DNA of 64,000 nt, taken from positions 1 through 64,000 of the forward strand of contig JBILGM010000004.1 in NCBI GenBank assembly GCA_044351045.1, given 5' to 3'. Numbering within the stretch: position 1 is the first letter of the stretch; the number at the start of each line of letters is the position of its first letter. A model generated the notes under the pieces. It worked only from the letters and a program-made list of their open reading frames with translations. It searched no databases and was not told the DNA's origin. Both the position numbers and the translations under genes were made by a program. The DNA is from UBA6136 sp044351045. Its GTDB lineage: Bacteria; Pseudomonadota; Gammaproteobacteria; Methylococcales; Methylococcaceae. Shown piece after piece: positions 1-8,828 of this stretch.

Positions 1-79
1 GCATACGCACCACCGTTTTACGCAATTGTTCGCGCGCGGCTGGCTCCAATTTTCGGGTGTCAATTCGCTCAATTTCCAT
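1..79 (-). CDS. N-terminal fragment of an IS630-like transposase (runs off the window)
   Basis: Reading leftwards from an ATG at 77-79, the frame stays open to the window edge and encodes about 26 residues beginning MEIERIDTRKLEPAAREQLR. This resembles the start of the helix-turn-helix domain of IS630/Tc1-mariner-type transposases, which often begin with an IDTRKL-like motif. The catalytic DDE domain would lie outside the window, so neither completeness nor activity can be judged. The family call rests on a short motif only; another small DNA-binding protein is possible. Confidence 0.4.
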   Translation of the reverse strand, partial: MEIERIDTRKLEPAAREQLRKTVVRM

Positions 80-203
80 GAGCAGAATTTTAACATAGGC
101 GTACTGTATTATGTGGCCAGGTTAATAATTCAGTCATTATGACAATACTCGGCTAAAATTCTTGTCCTGGACCCCTTGGTTGTTGAACTTCTGGAGATAT
201 GTC

Positions 204-3200
204 ATGTGGTCGTTGCCCGTCAACACTGTCCGATGGTTTGCTTTTTGGCTCGGGTTGAGTCTCGCGTCGGTTTCGGTTGGCCATGCGGCGGTGCTGACGC
301 CTTTCTCGGTGAGGTACACCACGAATGACACGGGTGATATTGCTTTCGCGGCTAATACCCTGATGACGGCACCCGCGTCGGATCCTGATGCGGTTAATGC
401 CCAGAATGGGGTAGGAACAAAGTTGAGTAACAACGACTTTCCCATGGCCTATGTGGATGCCGATAACGATCCTGCCACTTTTAACTCCAGCTTTTCGCGG
501 CTGAATATGCCTTCTGGGTCCCAAGTACTGTTTGCCGGTCTTTACTGGGGTGCCAGAACCAACACTTCTTTTCCCACCGGGCTGACCAAAAATCGGGCCT
601 TGGTCAAATTCAAGGCACCGGGTGATATCGCCTATCGGGATCTCACCGGCGTGGTCATCGGCACGGGCGGCAGCGATTATCAGAGTTTCGTTGATGTAAC
701 CACTATCGTTCGCGGCAGCGGTGCGGGCACCTATGCCCTAGCCAACGTGCAAGCAGTGAAAGACGCGTCCGATTATTATGCTGGCTGGTCTCTTGTTGTG
801 GTCTATAGGGCGCCAAATGCCCCTGCCCGAAATCTGACGGTGTTCGACGGTTACGGCATTGTCCGCAGTAGCGATCCTTCCATTGACATCAATATCGCCG
901 GATTTGTGGCGCCCCCCAATGGACCAGTTAATGCCACGCTCGGGTTTGTGACTTATGAGGGTGATCTCGGTTACACCGGCGATAAGGTGTTTTTTGACGG
1001 GGGACTCGGTCCGGTCCAGCTATCCAATCCGGCCAATCCCCCCAATAATTTTTTCAACAGCACAATATCTGATCGTTCCGCCTTGGTATCGACCAAGAAT
1101 CCAAACTATGTCAATCAGTTGGGTTTCGATGCCGATTTGGTTACAGCTGACAGCATCATTGCCAACGGTGCCAGTAGCGCCAAGATTCGCATGACCACGG
1201 GCGGGGAAACCTATTATCCCGGTGTAGTAACCAGCGTAATCGAATTGTTCGCGCCCGAGGTGACTGTTGAGAAGTTGGTGACCGATTTGAATGGTGGTAC
1301 GGTCGTGACCGGTGACGTGCTTGAGTACACCATCACGGTGCGTAATGTTGCGAATGCTCAAGATAATGCAGTGAACGTCATACTTGACGATTTGATCCCC
1401 GCTGATACTGCCTACAAAGCGGGTTCTTTGAAAATCGATACAGCCAGCAAAACAGATGCGATAGATTCCGATCAGGCGGAATTTATTAACGGCAATGCCG
1501 TCCGTTATCAGCTGGGCACGGGTGCTGGTGGAGTGAATGCCTATGGCGCGGCACAGGGTGGATCGCTGAGTCCAGGCCAGTCAACTACGGTGACCTTTCA
1601 GGTGGAGGTCAGTGCGGGTATCACCGGGGATACGCTGATCGAAAACACGGCGACGACTACCTATGCAGGGGCCACCTCAAAACTCTCTCTGACGGCGACC
1701 GATTCGGTCAATATTGCGGGTTCCGCTTCTGCGGACCTTACAGTGTCCAAGACGAACAGTCAAAACAGTTACATTCCAGGTAATACAACAACCTATACGA
1801 TTGTGGTAACCAATAATGGCCCTAGCCCTGTGATTGGGGCTTCGGTTCTCGATGTCATTCCTAACGAAGTGAGCAGCGCGATTTGGTCGGCAGTCTACTC
1901 GGCCGGTTCCAGTGGTCCTGCATCGGGTACTGGTAATATCAACGCATCCGTTAATTTGGCCAGCGGTGGAACGGCGACCTTCATCGTCACAGCGCAAACT
2001 CGCCCGGAAGCTTTTGGTGATCTGAGTAACACCGTGGTGGTCAATCCGCCTGCAGGTGTTTCAGACCCCGACCTATCGAACAACACGGCCACGGATATCG
2101 ATAGTGTTTTGATTCCTCTCGCGGACCTGCGTGTTACCAAACAAGTCAACAATCCCTCTCCGACAGTGGGTGGTACCGTCCAATTCACCATGGAGGTGAT
2201 CAATGATGGCCCTTCTTCAGCCACCGGCGTGGTGATTTCTGACCTGTTGCCTACGGGCTTTACCTTGGTGTCCTCATCTCCATCTGGCGGGACCACTTAT
2301 GATGCTGGCACGGGTCTGTGGAATGTAGGTGTCTTGGCTAACGCTGGCAGTGCTACGCTGGTTTTGACGGCGAGCGTCAACCCCAGTGGGAGCTACCAGA
2401 ATAGCGTCATTGTCACTGAGTCGTCCGTCTCTGACCCAAACCCAGTCAACAATTCCGCCAGAGTTGACGTTAATCCCACTTCAGCCGATTTGTCGGTCAG
2501 TAAATCCGTGGATAACCCAAGCCCACAAGTGGGTAATGCCCTACAGTTTATGGTTACCCTCAATAATCTGGGGCCTGCAGCAGCAACCAACGTCGTGGTG
2601 GCGGATGCTTTGCCCACGGGTTATGCCCTGGTGACCGCGGTGGCCAGCACCGGGACTGGCTATGACAGCTCCAATGGGGAGTGGACGGTGGCGGCTCTGC
2701 CCAGCGGTGCCGCAGCCACGCTGCGCATCAATGCCACGGTGAATGGTTCGGGGACTTATGCCAACACCGCCAGTATCAGCCGCAGTGATCAGCATGACCC
2801 AAATCCCGCAAACGATAGCAGCACGGTGACAACGGCACCCACCAGTGCCGATCTGGAGGTTTCCAAGCAGGTCGATATCGCCAATCCTTCGGTTGGGGAT
2901 GTCGTGCAGTTTATGGTTGTTGTTACGAACAAGGGACCGAATCAAGCCACTGGGGTCAGTCTGCTCGACCCACTGCCGTCCGGTTATACCTTCAGCAGTG
3001 CAGTGGGAAGCATGGGCACTGCTTACAATTCGTCCAGCGGGGTATGGACGGTGGGTACCCTGGCCAACGGCGCTAGCGCCACGTTGCGCATCAACGCGAC
3101 GGTCAGGAGCACAGGCAACTACCTCAATCGGGCAGCGGTCAGCAACAGCAATCAGCCCGATCCCAATCCTGGCAATAACTCTGCCGCGGTGGCCGTGGGC

Positions 3201-4772
3201 CCGATCAGTGCGGACTTGGCCGTGAGCAAACAGGTTAATGTCGCAAGGCCTGTCGTGAATGATGTTGTCCAGTTTGTCGTAGCGGTTAGCAACAATGGCC
3301 CCAATCGCGCCACGGGTGTGAAGCTGGTGGACAACCTGCCCAGTGGTTTCGAGTTTGTCAGCGCAACAGCGGTAGGCGCATATGACGCCACCAGTGGCCA
3401 ATGGACCGTTGGCGACCTTGACAACGGTGACAGTGCTACCTTGCGTATCAATGCACGGGTATTGGCTACCGGTTCCTATGAGAACAGCGTTGCAGTGAGT
3501 GCGAGCAACCAGCCCGATCCGAATACTTCAAATAACACCAGCAGCGTTAGTGTGGGTCCTATCAGTGCCGATCTGATGGTGAGCAAGCAGGTTGACAATC
3601 CAAATCCGCAGGTCGGTGAACAAGTGCAGTTTCTTGTAGTGGTCACCAACAAGGGACCCAATCAGGCAACGGGAGTCAACTTGCTCGACAATCTGCCCAG
3701 TGGATTCACCTTCGTGAGTGCGGTGCCGAGTACAGGTACTCAATATACGTCAACCTCTGGGCAGTGGAGTGTCGGTAACCTGGCCACGGGGAACAGCGCC
3801 TCCCTGCGCATCAATGCGATTGTCATGTCCAGGGGCTCCTACCAGAACTTCGCCGAGGTGAGCCATAGTGACCAACCGGATCCCGACGCCAGTAACAATC
3901 GGGCGGAAGTCGCCGTCGGTCCGGTGACGGCTGACCTAGTAGTGACCAAGCTGGTCAATAATCCGACTCCAAACATTGGAAACAGTGTGGTCTTTAGTAT
4001 GAGGGTGAGCAATCAAGGCCCGAATTCAGCGACCAATGTGAGTCTCATTGAAAATCTGCCCAGTGGTTATTCTTTTGTCGGCGCCACGCCCGACAATGGC
4101 ACTACCTATGATCCAGTCAGCGGCGAGTGGTTGGTGGGATTCCTTCCGCAAGGGGGTACGGCGAACCTGCAGATAACCGCAACAGTCATTGCCGCTGGCG
4201 ACCATACGAATACGGTGAGTGTAAGTCATAGCGATCAACCCGGTTCCGATTCCGGTAGCACCACCAGCAGTGTGACGACCGGACTTCAGAGCGCTAATCT
4301 TGCGGTCACCAAAACCGTGGATAATTCAACGCCTTTCGTTGGAGATACGGTCCAGTTCACCATTGTGGTTACCAATAATGGCTCTTTCGACACCCCGGGA
4401 GTGAATCTTCTGGATAATCTCCCCAGTGGTTATCGGTTTGTCAGCGCTACGCCGAGTAGCGGTGGTTATGACGCCTCCAGTGGGCAGTGGACACTCGGTA
4501 GTTTGGCTAATGGAGGCACTGAAACACTGACCATACGTGCGGTCGTCCTTGGAACAGGCGCGTACACCAATGGTGCTTCAGTAAGTTACAGCGCTGTGCC
4601 TGACCCAGATGGGCAAAATAATAGTTCCAGTGTTGTTGTGGATCCTCAAGTCAATCCGTCACCTCCGCCGCCCAGACCCATACCAACTATGGGTGAGTGG
4701 GGTCGGGTGATACTCGCACTGATGCTGCTGGGCATTGCTTGGCAAAGCCGCCGGGTGATGTTCAAGCGGTGA
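204..4772 (+). CDS. Giant DUF11-repeat surface protein with IPTL-CTERM sorting signal
   Basis: A predicted exported protein of about 1522 residues. The start at 204 is preferred because GGAG at 192-195 lies 8 bases upstream and a signal peptide follows (WFAFWLGLSLASVSVGHAA). Residues about 30-350 form a non-repeated N-terminal region. Nine DUF11 (Ig-like, adhesin-associated) domains follow, the last seven very alike, each opening with a variant of SADLxVSKxVDNPxPxVG. A Pro-rich linker then leads to IPTMGEWG, a hydrophobic helix and a basic tail, the tripartite layout of IPTL-CTERM signals. Exosortase H, which is specific for that signal, is encoded about 1.4 kb downstream. I infer that the protein is processed at this tail and displayed on or released from the cell surface. 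Its binding function is unknown. Confidence 0.88.
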   Translation: MWSLPVNTVRWFAFWLGLSLASVSVGHAAVLTPFSVRYTTNDTGDIAFAANTLMTAPASDPDAVNAQNGVGTKLSNNDFPMAYVDADNDPATFNSSFSRLNMPSGSQVLFAGLYWGARTNTSFPTGLTKNRALVKFKAPGDIAYRDLTGVVIGTGGSDYQSFVDVTTIVRGSGAGTYALANVQAVKDASDYYAGWSLVVVYRAPNAPARNLTVFDGYGIVRSSDPSIDINIAGFVAPPNGPVNATLGFVTYEGDLGYTGDKVFFDGGLGPVQLSNPANPPNNFFNSTISDRSALVSTKNPNYVNQLGFDADLVTADSIIANGASSAKIRMTTGGETYYPGVVTSVIELFAPEVTVEKLVTDLNGGTVVTGDVLEYTITVRNVANAQDNAVNVILDDLIPADTAYKAGSLKIDTASKTDAIDSDQAEFINGNAVRYQLGTGAGGVNAYGAAQGGSLSPGQSTTVTFQVEVSAGITGDTLIENTATTTYAGATSKLSLTATDSVNIAGSASADLTVSKTNSQNSYIPGNTTTYTIVVTNNGPSPVIGASVLDVIPNEVSSAIWSAVYSAGSSGPASGTGNINASVNLASGGTATFIVTAQTRPEAFGDLSNTVVVNPPAGVSDPDLSNNTATDIDSVLIPLADLRVTKQVNNPSPTVGGTVQFTMEVINDGPSSATGVVISDLLPTGFTLVSSSPSGGTTYDAGTGLWNVGVLANAGSATLVLTASVNPSGSYQNSVIVTESSVSDPNPVNNSARVDVNPTSADLSVSKSVDNPSPQVGNALQFMVTLNNLGPAAATNVVVADALPTGYALVTAVASTGTGYDSSNGEWTVAALPSGAAATLRINATVNGSGTYANTASISRSDQHDPNPANDSSTVTTAPTSADLEVSKQVDIANPSVGDVVQFMVVVTNKGPNQATGVSLLDPLPSGYTFSSAVGSMGTAYNSSSGVWTVGTLANGASATLRINATVRSTGNYLNRAAVSNSNQPDPNPGNNSAAVAVGPISADLAVSKQVNVARPVVNDVVQFVVAVSNNGPNRATGVKLVDNLPSGFEFVSATAVGAYDATSGQWTVGDLDNGDSATLRINARVLATGSYENSVAVSASNQPDPNTSNNTSSVSVGPISADLMVSKQVDNPNPQVGEQVQFLVVVTNKGPNQATGVNLLDNLPSGFTFVSAVPSTGTQYTSTSGQWSVGNLATGNSASLRINAIVMSRGSYQNFAEVSHSDQPDPDASNNRAEVAVGPVTADLVVTKLVNNPTPNIGNSVVFSMRVSNQGPNSATNVSLIENLPSGYSFVGATPDNGTTYDPVSGEWLVGFLPQGGTANLQITATVIAAGDHTNTVSVSHSDQPGSDSGSTTSSVTTGLQSANLAVTKTVDNSTPFVGDTVQFTIVVTNNGSFDTPGVNLLDNLPSGYRFVSATPSSGGYDASSGQWTLGSLANGGTETLTIRAVVLGTGAYTNGASVSYSAVPDPDGQNNSSSVVVDPQVNPSPPPPRPIPTMGEWGRVILALMLLGIAWQSRRVMFKR
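2130..4643 (+). repeat. Seven tandem ~118-121 codon DUF11 repeats
   Basis: Within the surface protein gene, units begin near 2130, 2485, 2847, 3210, 3568, 3929 and 4292, so the period is about 355-363 bp. Each unit ends in a version of SxSDQPDPxxxNN. Two more diverged DUF11 units precede them, from about 1257 and 1725. The third positions have drifted, so this is an old duplication series rather than a fresh expansion. Confidence 0.85.
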
Positions 4773-4798
4773 TCTAGGCGCTTCCGTCCTGACAACCG

Positions 4799-4818
4799 AC
4801 GGGCGCCCAGGCGCCCGT
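4799..4818 (+). terminator. GC-rich hairpin after the surface protein gene
   Basis: ACGGGCGC at 4799-4806 and GCGCCCGT at 4811-4818 form an 8-bp stem with loop CCAG, 27 bases after the stop codon. There is no T-run behind it, so it may stabilise the 3' end rather than act as a classic intrinsic terminator. Confidence 0.35.
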
Positions 4819-5001
4819 TGGCATGTCTGGGAGTCGCGGCAATCGTTGTCCTGGGCCGGCTTCACGTCACGCGACATTTCGGTCAAACGCCTTCAGGGCG
4901 ACGACAAGATGGGCGTCGGCGATGGTATGTGATTGAGTCTGGACGTCAGAAGATTATCGGGAGGGTTGGCGCGATCAGGACCAAAGCGTGGGTATCGCCA
5001 C

Positions 5002-5463
5002 TCAGCGAAGGGCGGGCTCGATGCGGGTCATGATTTTGTTCAGTATGTGCACGGCGGCGACTGCTTCATTGAGGTAAGCGGCCTTTAGCGCATTGTCTTC
5101 GGGGTAGTCATGCGCAAACCGATGGCGGATGCTGCGCAGTGCTTGCCAATCGTCAACCTGCGTCAGAAAACCGAGTTTTTCAAGTCTATGAAGTTTGTCG
5201 AGCATGGGTCGATCTTCGTAGGGCTCCTGCAAATACTCGAGCAATGCGGGAAAGAGACGTGTGCCTATCGTGTCCTGCAGTTTGGTGAAGCGCAATACGA
5301 ATTGATCCCAGTCTTGAACTGTCTCGTCGGTCATTTCGGCGAGGGCTTGAGCCGTGAGCGGCAGTGTTGGCTCAATGGCAGTGAGCGCATGGGACATGTG
5401 ATGAGCATGCTTTTGGCATTGCTGCCAGGCATCGTGCAGGCGCAGTTTGGCCGTGTCTGTCAC
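5002..5463 (-). CDS. hepT: HepT-like toxin (HEPN ribonuclease family)
   Basis: A 153-residue, largely helical protein. Near the C-terminus RHRFAHDY fits the RX4HXY motif of HepT HEPN toxins, where R and H are the RNase residues and Y is the target of AMP transfer by the partner. It overlaps the upstream nucleotidyltransferase gene by 4 bases (ATGA), the usual arrangement of MntA-HepT (type VII) toxin-antitoxin modules. It is somewhat longer than the commonest HepT proteins. Function is inferred from motif and context. Confidence 0.75.
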   Translation of the reverse strand: MTDTAKLRLHDAWQQCQKHAHHMSHALTAIEPTLPLTAQALAEMTDETVQDWDQFVLRFTKLQDTIGTRLFPALLEYLQEPYEDRPMLDKLHRLEKLGFLTQVDDWQALRSIRHRFAHDYPEDNALKAAYLNEAVAAVHILNKIMTRIEPALR

Positions 5464-5765
5464 AGTTCCACCCCTTCTCGTCGGGCGACGTCAAAAATGG
5501 GAGGGCGGTGCTGACGTCCCGGATAGTCGATCAACAGGTCCAGCTTCTGCTCGCCCAGACGGGCGTAGACGCTGGCCAGGAAACGGGTGTGCGCTTGAGC
5601 GATGGCTGTTGGGTCAGCTTGGGTAGTGTCCACCAGCAGGTCGATGTCTCCACCTCGGCGGCTGTCGTCAGCGCGTGACCCGAACAGGCGCAAGCGAACA
5701 TCGGTGCCAAAGCTTTCGATGGCCGCACGCTTGAGGATTTCGCGTTCAAAATCGGAAAGTCGCAT
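5460..5765 (-). CDS. mntA: MntA-like minimal nucleotidyltransferase antitoxin
   Basis: A 101-residue protein with the polymerase-beta-type minimal nucleotidyltransferase signature GSRADDSRRGGDIDLLV (GSX9DXD), giving the two metal-binding aspartates, with a further Asp in LDLLIDYPG. In characterised MntA-HepT pairs such an enzyme transfers AMP onto the HepT tyrosine and silences it. The gene lies first in a two-gene minus-strand operon and overlaps hepT by ATGA. It is a free-standing short protein as in other antitoxins of this class, not a kanamycin nucleotidyltransferase. Confidence 0.78.
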   Translation of the reverse strand: MRLSDFEREILKRAAIESFGTDVRLRLFGSRADDSRRGGDIDLLVDTTQADPTAIAQAHTRFLASVYARLGEQKLDLLIDYPGRQHRPPIFDVARREGVEL

Positions 5766-6210
5766 GCTGTGGATGTTACAGGAGGGACGAAGTCGGGGAG
5801 AATACCCCAGGACTTATCCAGGGGGGCTGTGTCGGGTCTTTTCAGGGCTCATTGCCATGGAGCGTCCTGGGTTGCGGGTGCTGGCCTCGTGCCGATGGCT
5901 GAGGGCCTTCGCACCACTCAGGACGACACAAAGGTTTGTTCATTAGACGGAGCTGCGTTTTTATCCAGAACCATTGGTCGGGATCGTGGCATCCTGACGA
6001 CGCCGGGTGGCATAAGAATCGCAGTCTGGGGCAAGGCGTACAATTTCAGCTTGCAGTCTTCTCGACCCGTGAACCGACCGCAGAAACTGCCCATCGCTCA
6101 TCCAGAGCTTTGCTTCAGATTCGCTTTGCCGGAGCGTGGTGGCATGCACAGAGGGACCTTGAATAGCTCTGTAGTGGACTGCGAAGAGATCCTTAAATTA
6201 TGAATAGCCC
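5766..6210. other. 445-base intergenic region, no supported gene
   Basis: This stretch separates the divergent mntA and exosortase H genes, so promoters for both should lie here. The open frames inside it lack recognisable families and good ribosome binding sites. I see no clear repeat, RNA gene or strong promoter consensus. Confidence 0.4.
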
Positions 6211-6714
6211 ATGAAAAAATACGCATTGATTTACTTTTTGATTCTGGGAGCTCTGTTTGGTCTGGAGACGACGCCATGGGCGCAGGCCTTCACTGTTGGC
6301 ACCTGGACCCAGTTTCTCGCCGATTTCAGTGGCGGGTTGATGCAGATCGTTGACCCCACCGTCATGGTGCAAGGCTCGGACATCCGCAATAGCCAGACCG
6401 GCTATGCGGTTTCGATCAAGTCGGGTTGCAACGGGGTTGAGGCCGCGATGATTCTGGCGGCGGCGATGTTGGCCTATCCGGCCCCCTGGCTAAAGAAGTT
6501 GTCGGGCATGGTGATCGGCGTTTTGGCTATTCAGATTCTGAATATCGTGCGCATCATCAGTCTTTATTACCTCGGCGCCTGGAGTCAGAAGGCGCTGGAT
6601 ATTGCCCATCTATATATATGGCCGGGGCTGATCATTCTTGATGCGCTGGTGATCTTCCTGCTGTGGATCCACTGGCTGGGCAGGGGGCGGCGTCTGTTGG
6701 GAGCAGTGGCGTGA
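6211..6714 (+). CDS. xrtH: Exosortase H (IPTLxxWG-CTERM specific)
   Basis: A 167-residue polytopic membrane protein. It carries the exosortase/archaeosortase catalytic set: Cys in SGCNGVEA (about residue 71), Arg in NIVRIISLYYLG (about 113) and His in DIAHLYIW (about 132). The small single-domain form and the nearby IPTMGEWG-tailed substrate indicate the H class. It is expected to cut the C-terminal signal in the inner membrane and pass the protein on to the envelope. The GTG start of the next gene overlaps its TGA, so the two are translationally coupled. Confidence 0.85.
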   Translation: MKKYALIYFLILGALFGLETTPWAQAFTVGTWTQFLADFSGGLMQIVDPTVMVQGSDIRNSQTGYAVSIKSGCNGVEAAMILAAAMLAYPAPWLKKLSGMVIGVLAIQILNIVRIISLYYLGAWSQKALDIAHLYIWPGLIILDALVIFLLWIHWLGRGRRLLGAVA

Positions 6715-7304
6715 AGTCCACGATTACCCGATTTGCGGGTTTCACGCTGCTGTGGCTGCCGGTGACTTTTGCGCTCTGGTATGTCTCGGCGCCGGCGCAT
6801 GCCGAGGTGATTGGTCAGGTGATGCAGGGGTTGGTCAATGCCATTTTTCCGGTCAAGGTGCCGATGGTGCGCAAGGAGGCCGTGCTGGAGTTTCTACTCA
6901 GCGTCCCCGCTTCGCTTTCACGTCGGGGCGGTGACGGCAGCATCATGGCGACCATCACATTGGATGTGCTGATTTACAGCTGTGGAATTCCGCTGTTTCT
7001 CGCCTTGATGCTGGCTACCCCGGGTATCAAGGCCCGCTGGCAGTCGTTGCTGGGCGGATTGGGAGTTCTGCTAATTTACGAAGTGGCTGCCTTGTTTGTT
7101 TCGGCTTGTTACAACACGCTGAACATGCTGCACATGATTGGCGCCGATACTCGCTGGCTGTTCGGATTGCCGTGGAGCCCGCAGCTTAATCTGCTGGCGC
7201 AGACGACGTTTGCCCTGGTGTTGCCCAGCGCCCTCGCGGTGTTTCTATGGGCGGGCTTGAATGGGGATTTTATTCGGTCGCAAGCAGCACAAACCCGCGA
7301 ATGA
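6711..7304 (+). CDS. Exosortase H-associated membrane protein
   Basis: A protein of about 197 residues with hydrophobic segments near residues 7-30, 80-105, 112-135 and 165-190. The GTG start at 6711 overlaps the xrtH stop by 4 bases (GTGA). Genes coding for membrane proteins of this size regularly follow xrtH and are annotated as exosortase H-associated. The biochemical role is not known; assembly with the sortase or export is a guess from coupling. Confidence 0.72.
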   Translation: MKSTITRFAGFTLLWLPVTFALWYVSAPAHAEVIGQVMQGLVNAIFPVKVPMVRKEAVLEFLLSVPASLSRRGGDGSIMATITLDVLIYSCGIPLFLALMLATPGIKARWQSLLGGLGVLLIYEVAALFVSACYNTLNMLHMIGADTRWLFGLPWSPQLNLLAQTTFALVLPSALAVFLWAGLNGDFIRSQAAQTRE

Positions 7305-7329
7305 TGTGGTTCGCGCGGTGCTCACCACA

Positions 7330-7405
7330 TCCTGCGTCGATGCAATACCGTAGGATGCCGGTGAGGAACGAACCGCATCATTGGCGAAATTGGGCTACGC
7401 GCTAA
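7330..7405. repeat. Degenerate REP-like intergenic repeat
   Basis: The stretch contains GTAGGATGCCGGTGAGGAAC followed by GAACCGCATC and GGGCTACGCGCTAAC. These phrases resemble the GTAGG...CCTAC and TGGGTTACGCGCTAACCCA elements scattered between genes in many gammaproteobacteria. It sits directly upstream of a RAYT transposase remnant, the enzyme family linked to REP spread. The copy is imperfect and the call is by resemblance. Confidence 0.3.
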
Positions 7406-7417
7406 CAAATCACTGAC

Positions 7418-7576
7418 TATCGTCGGTACAGAATGCCGGCGGCGACCTGGTTCTTCACGTTCAATCTGGCCGAGCGCAGGGGCAATCGCTAATTGATTGA
7501 GCACATTGATGGATTCCGAGAGATCGTGGCCAAGGTCAAGAAGGCACATCCATTCCGCATCGGAGGGCTTACTTGA
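7418..7576 (+). pseudogene. Remnant of a REP-associated tyrosine transposase (RAYT)
   Basis: Translation in one frame gives YRRYRMPAATWFFTFNLAER, then an in-frame TAA at 7490-7492, then LIEHIDGFREIVAKVKKAHP and FRIGG before TGA at 7574. This matches the N-terminal part of Y1-type RAYT (TnpA_REP) proteins, which read YRR...GGTYFFTVNLAER followed by LxxHIDxLRxAVRxVxxxHPF. The catalytic tyrosine and the HxH motif would follow but are missing, so the gene is truncated and inactive. It overlaps the end of the minus-strand gene at 7569-7976 by 8 bases, showing where the rest was lost. Confidence 0.7.
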
Positions 7577-7976
7577 CCCGGGTCAGTTCCTTGCCGTCGC
7601 TGTCGAAGTGGCAAATGCTGCCGCCGAGGTAGTAGCTGCACTCAGGTGATTGCTCGACCTTGGCGCTTTCGCCGCTGAGGCTGATTTTGAGCAAGCAATG
7701 CTTGGCTTCTCCCTCGATTTGCTTGCGAAGGGTGATTTCATTGTCGCCGGTGGCTTTGGCGTCGCCGCTGACCTCGGCCTCGCAGGGCTTCTTGCCCTCT
7801 TCGGCGCTGCCCGTCGCTTCGAAATTTACATCCATGCTGGCATCGACGTCATCACCGATGCGAGTGATCTTCAGGTGCTGGACATGGTTGCCATCGCGGC
7901 GGAGATAGTGCTGGGTGTCGGCGAGAACGGCGCTGGATATCATCAAGCCCAGTGCGGCCAATAGAACATTTTTCAT
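7569..7976 (-). CDS. Small exported protein of unknown function
   Basis: A 135-residue protein with a clear signal peptide (MKNVLLAALGLMISSAVLA, cut before DTQHYLRR). The mature part has four Cys (KKPCEAE, AKHCLL, PECSYYLG, SICHFD) that could form two disulfides in the periplasm, and alternating polar and hydrophobic residues suggesting beta structure. It lies 3' of dapD on the same strand with only 32 bases between, so it may be co-transcribed with dapCD. I do not recognise the family. Confidence 0.7.
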   Translation of the reverse strand: MKNVLLAALGLMISSAVLADTQHYLRRDGNHVQHLKITRIGDDVDASMDVNFEATGSAEEGKKPCEAEVSGDAKATGDNEITLRKQIEGEAKHCLLKISLSGESAKVEQSPECSYYLGGSICHFDSDGKELTRVK

Positions 7977-8008
7977 GGTGAACCTCGTTATCAGGGAAGG
8001 GGGAACGA

Positions 8009-8824
8009 TTAGTCGCGCAGCAGTTCGTTGATGCCGACTTTGCTGCGCGTTTTGTCATCGACCTGCTTGATGATGACGGCACAGTATAGGCTGTGGCTAC
8101 CATCTTTAGCGGGCAGATTGCCGGAGACCACGACAGATCCGGCCGGGATGCGGCCATAGCTGATTTCGCCGGTCATGCGGTTGTAGATCTTGGTGCTTTG
8201 ACCGATGTAGACACCCATGGAAATCACCGAGCCTTCCTCGACCACGACACCTTCGACAACTTCCGAGCGGGCGCCGATGAAGCAGTTATCCTCGATGATG
8301 GTGGGGCCGGCCTGCAGCGGCTCCAGCACGCCGCCGATGCCGACGCCACCAGACAGGTGGACATTCTTTCCGATCTGCGCGCAGGAACCGACGGTGGCCC
8401 AGGTGTCGACCATGGTGCCGGAGTCGACAAAGGCGCCGATATTGACGAACGAGGGCATCAGCACCACGCCGGAGGCGATATGTGCACCGCGACGCACGGC
8501 TGCTGGTGGGACAACGCGAACGCCCTGCGCGGCGAATTGCTCCGGCGAGTAGCTACCAAACTTGGGCTCGACCTTGTCGAAGTATTTGGTCTCGCCGCCT
8601 TCCATGACGCGGTTGTCGGTGACGCGGAAAGACAGCAGCACGGCTTTCTTCAGCCACTGGTTGACCACCCACTGACCGCCCTGCTTCTCGGCGACGCGGG
8701 CCTTGCCGCTGTCGAGGAGATTTAGTGATTCGAGGATGGCCTCGTGCACTTCCGCCGACACGCTGGTCGGGCTGATGTTGGCGCGGTTTTCGAAGGCGTC
8801 GTTGATGGTTTGTTCGAGTGACAT
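8009..8824 (-). CDS. dapD: 2,3,4,5-tetrahydropyridine-2,6-dicarboxylate N-succinyltransferase
   Basis: A 271-residue cytosolic enzyme transferring succinyl from succinyl-CoA to tetrahydrodipicolinate in the succinylase branch of lysine/diaminopimelate synthesis. An N-terminal helical part (residues 1-100) is followed by a left-handed beta-helix of hexapeptide repeats (IASGVVLMPSFVNIGAFVDS, then GTMVDTWATVGSCAQIGKNV). The length is normal for the family. It is 4 bases downstream of dapC on the minus strand, so the two consecutive steps form an operon. Confidence 0.97.
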   Translation of the reverse strand: MSLEQTINDAFENRANISPTSVSAEVHEAILESLNLLDSGKARVAEKQGGQWVVNQWLKKAVLLSFRVTDNRVMEGGETKYFDKVEPKFGSYSPEQFAAQGVRVVPPAAVRRGAHIASGVVLMPSFVNIGAFVDSGTMVDTWATVGSCAQIGKNVHLSGGVGIGGVLEPLQAGPTIIEDNCFIGARSEVVEGVVVEEGSVISMGVYIGQSTKIYNRMTGEISYGRIPAGSVVVSGNLPAKDGSHSLYCAVIIKQVDDKTRSKVGINELLRD

Positions 8825-8828
8825 GATG

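Noticed and set aside
2130..4643. The DUF11 repeat block considered as tandem DNA repeats prone to slippage
   Set aside because: Neighbouring units differ at many bases, so they are protein-level repeats with little chance of simple slippage.
5769..6203. Open frames between mntA and xrtH
   Set aside because: No ribosome binding site, no family resemblance and unusual composition; I treat the gap as non-coding.
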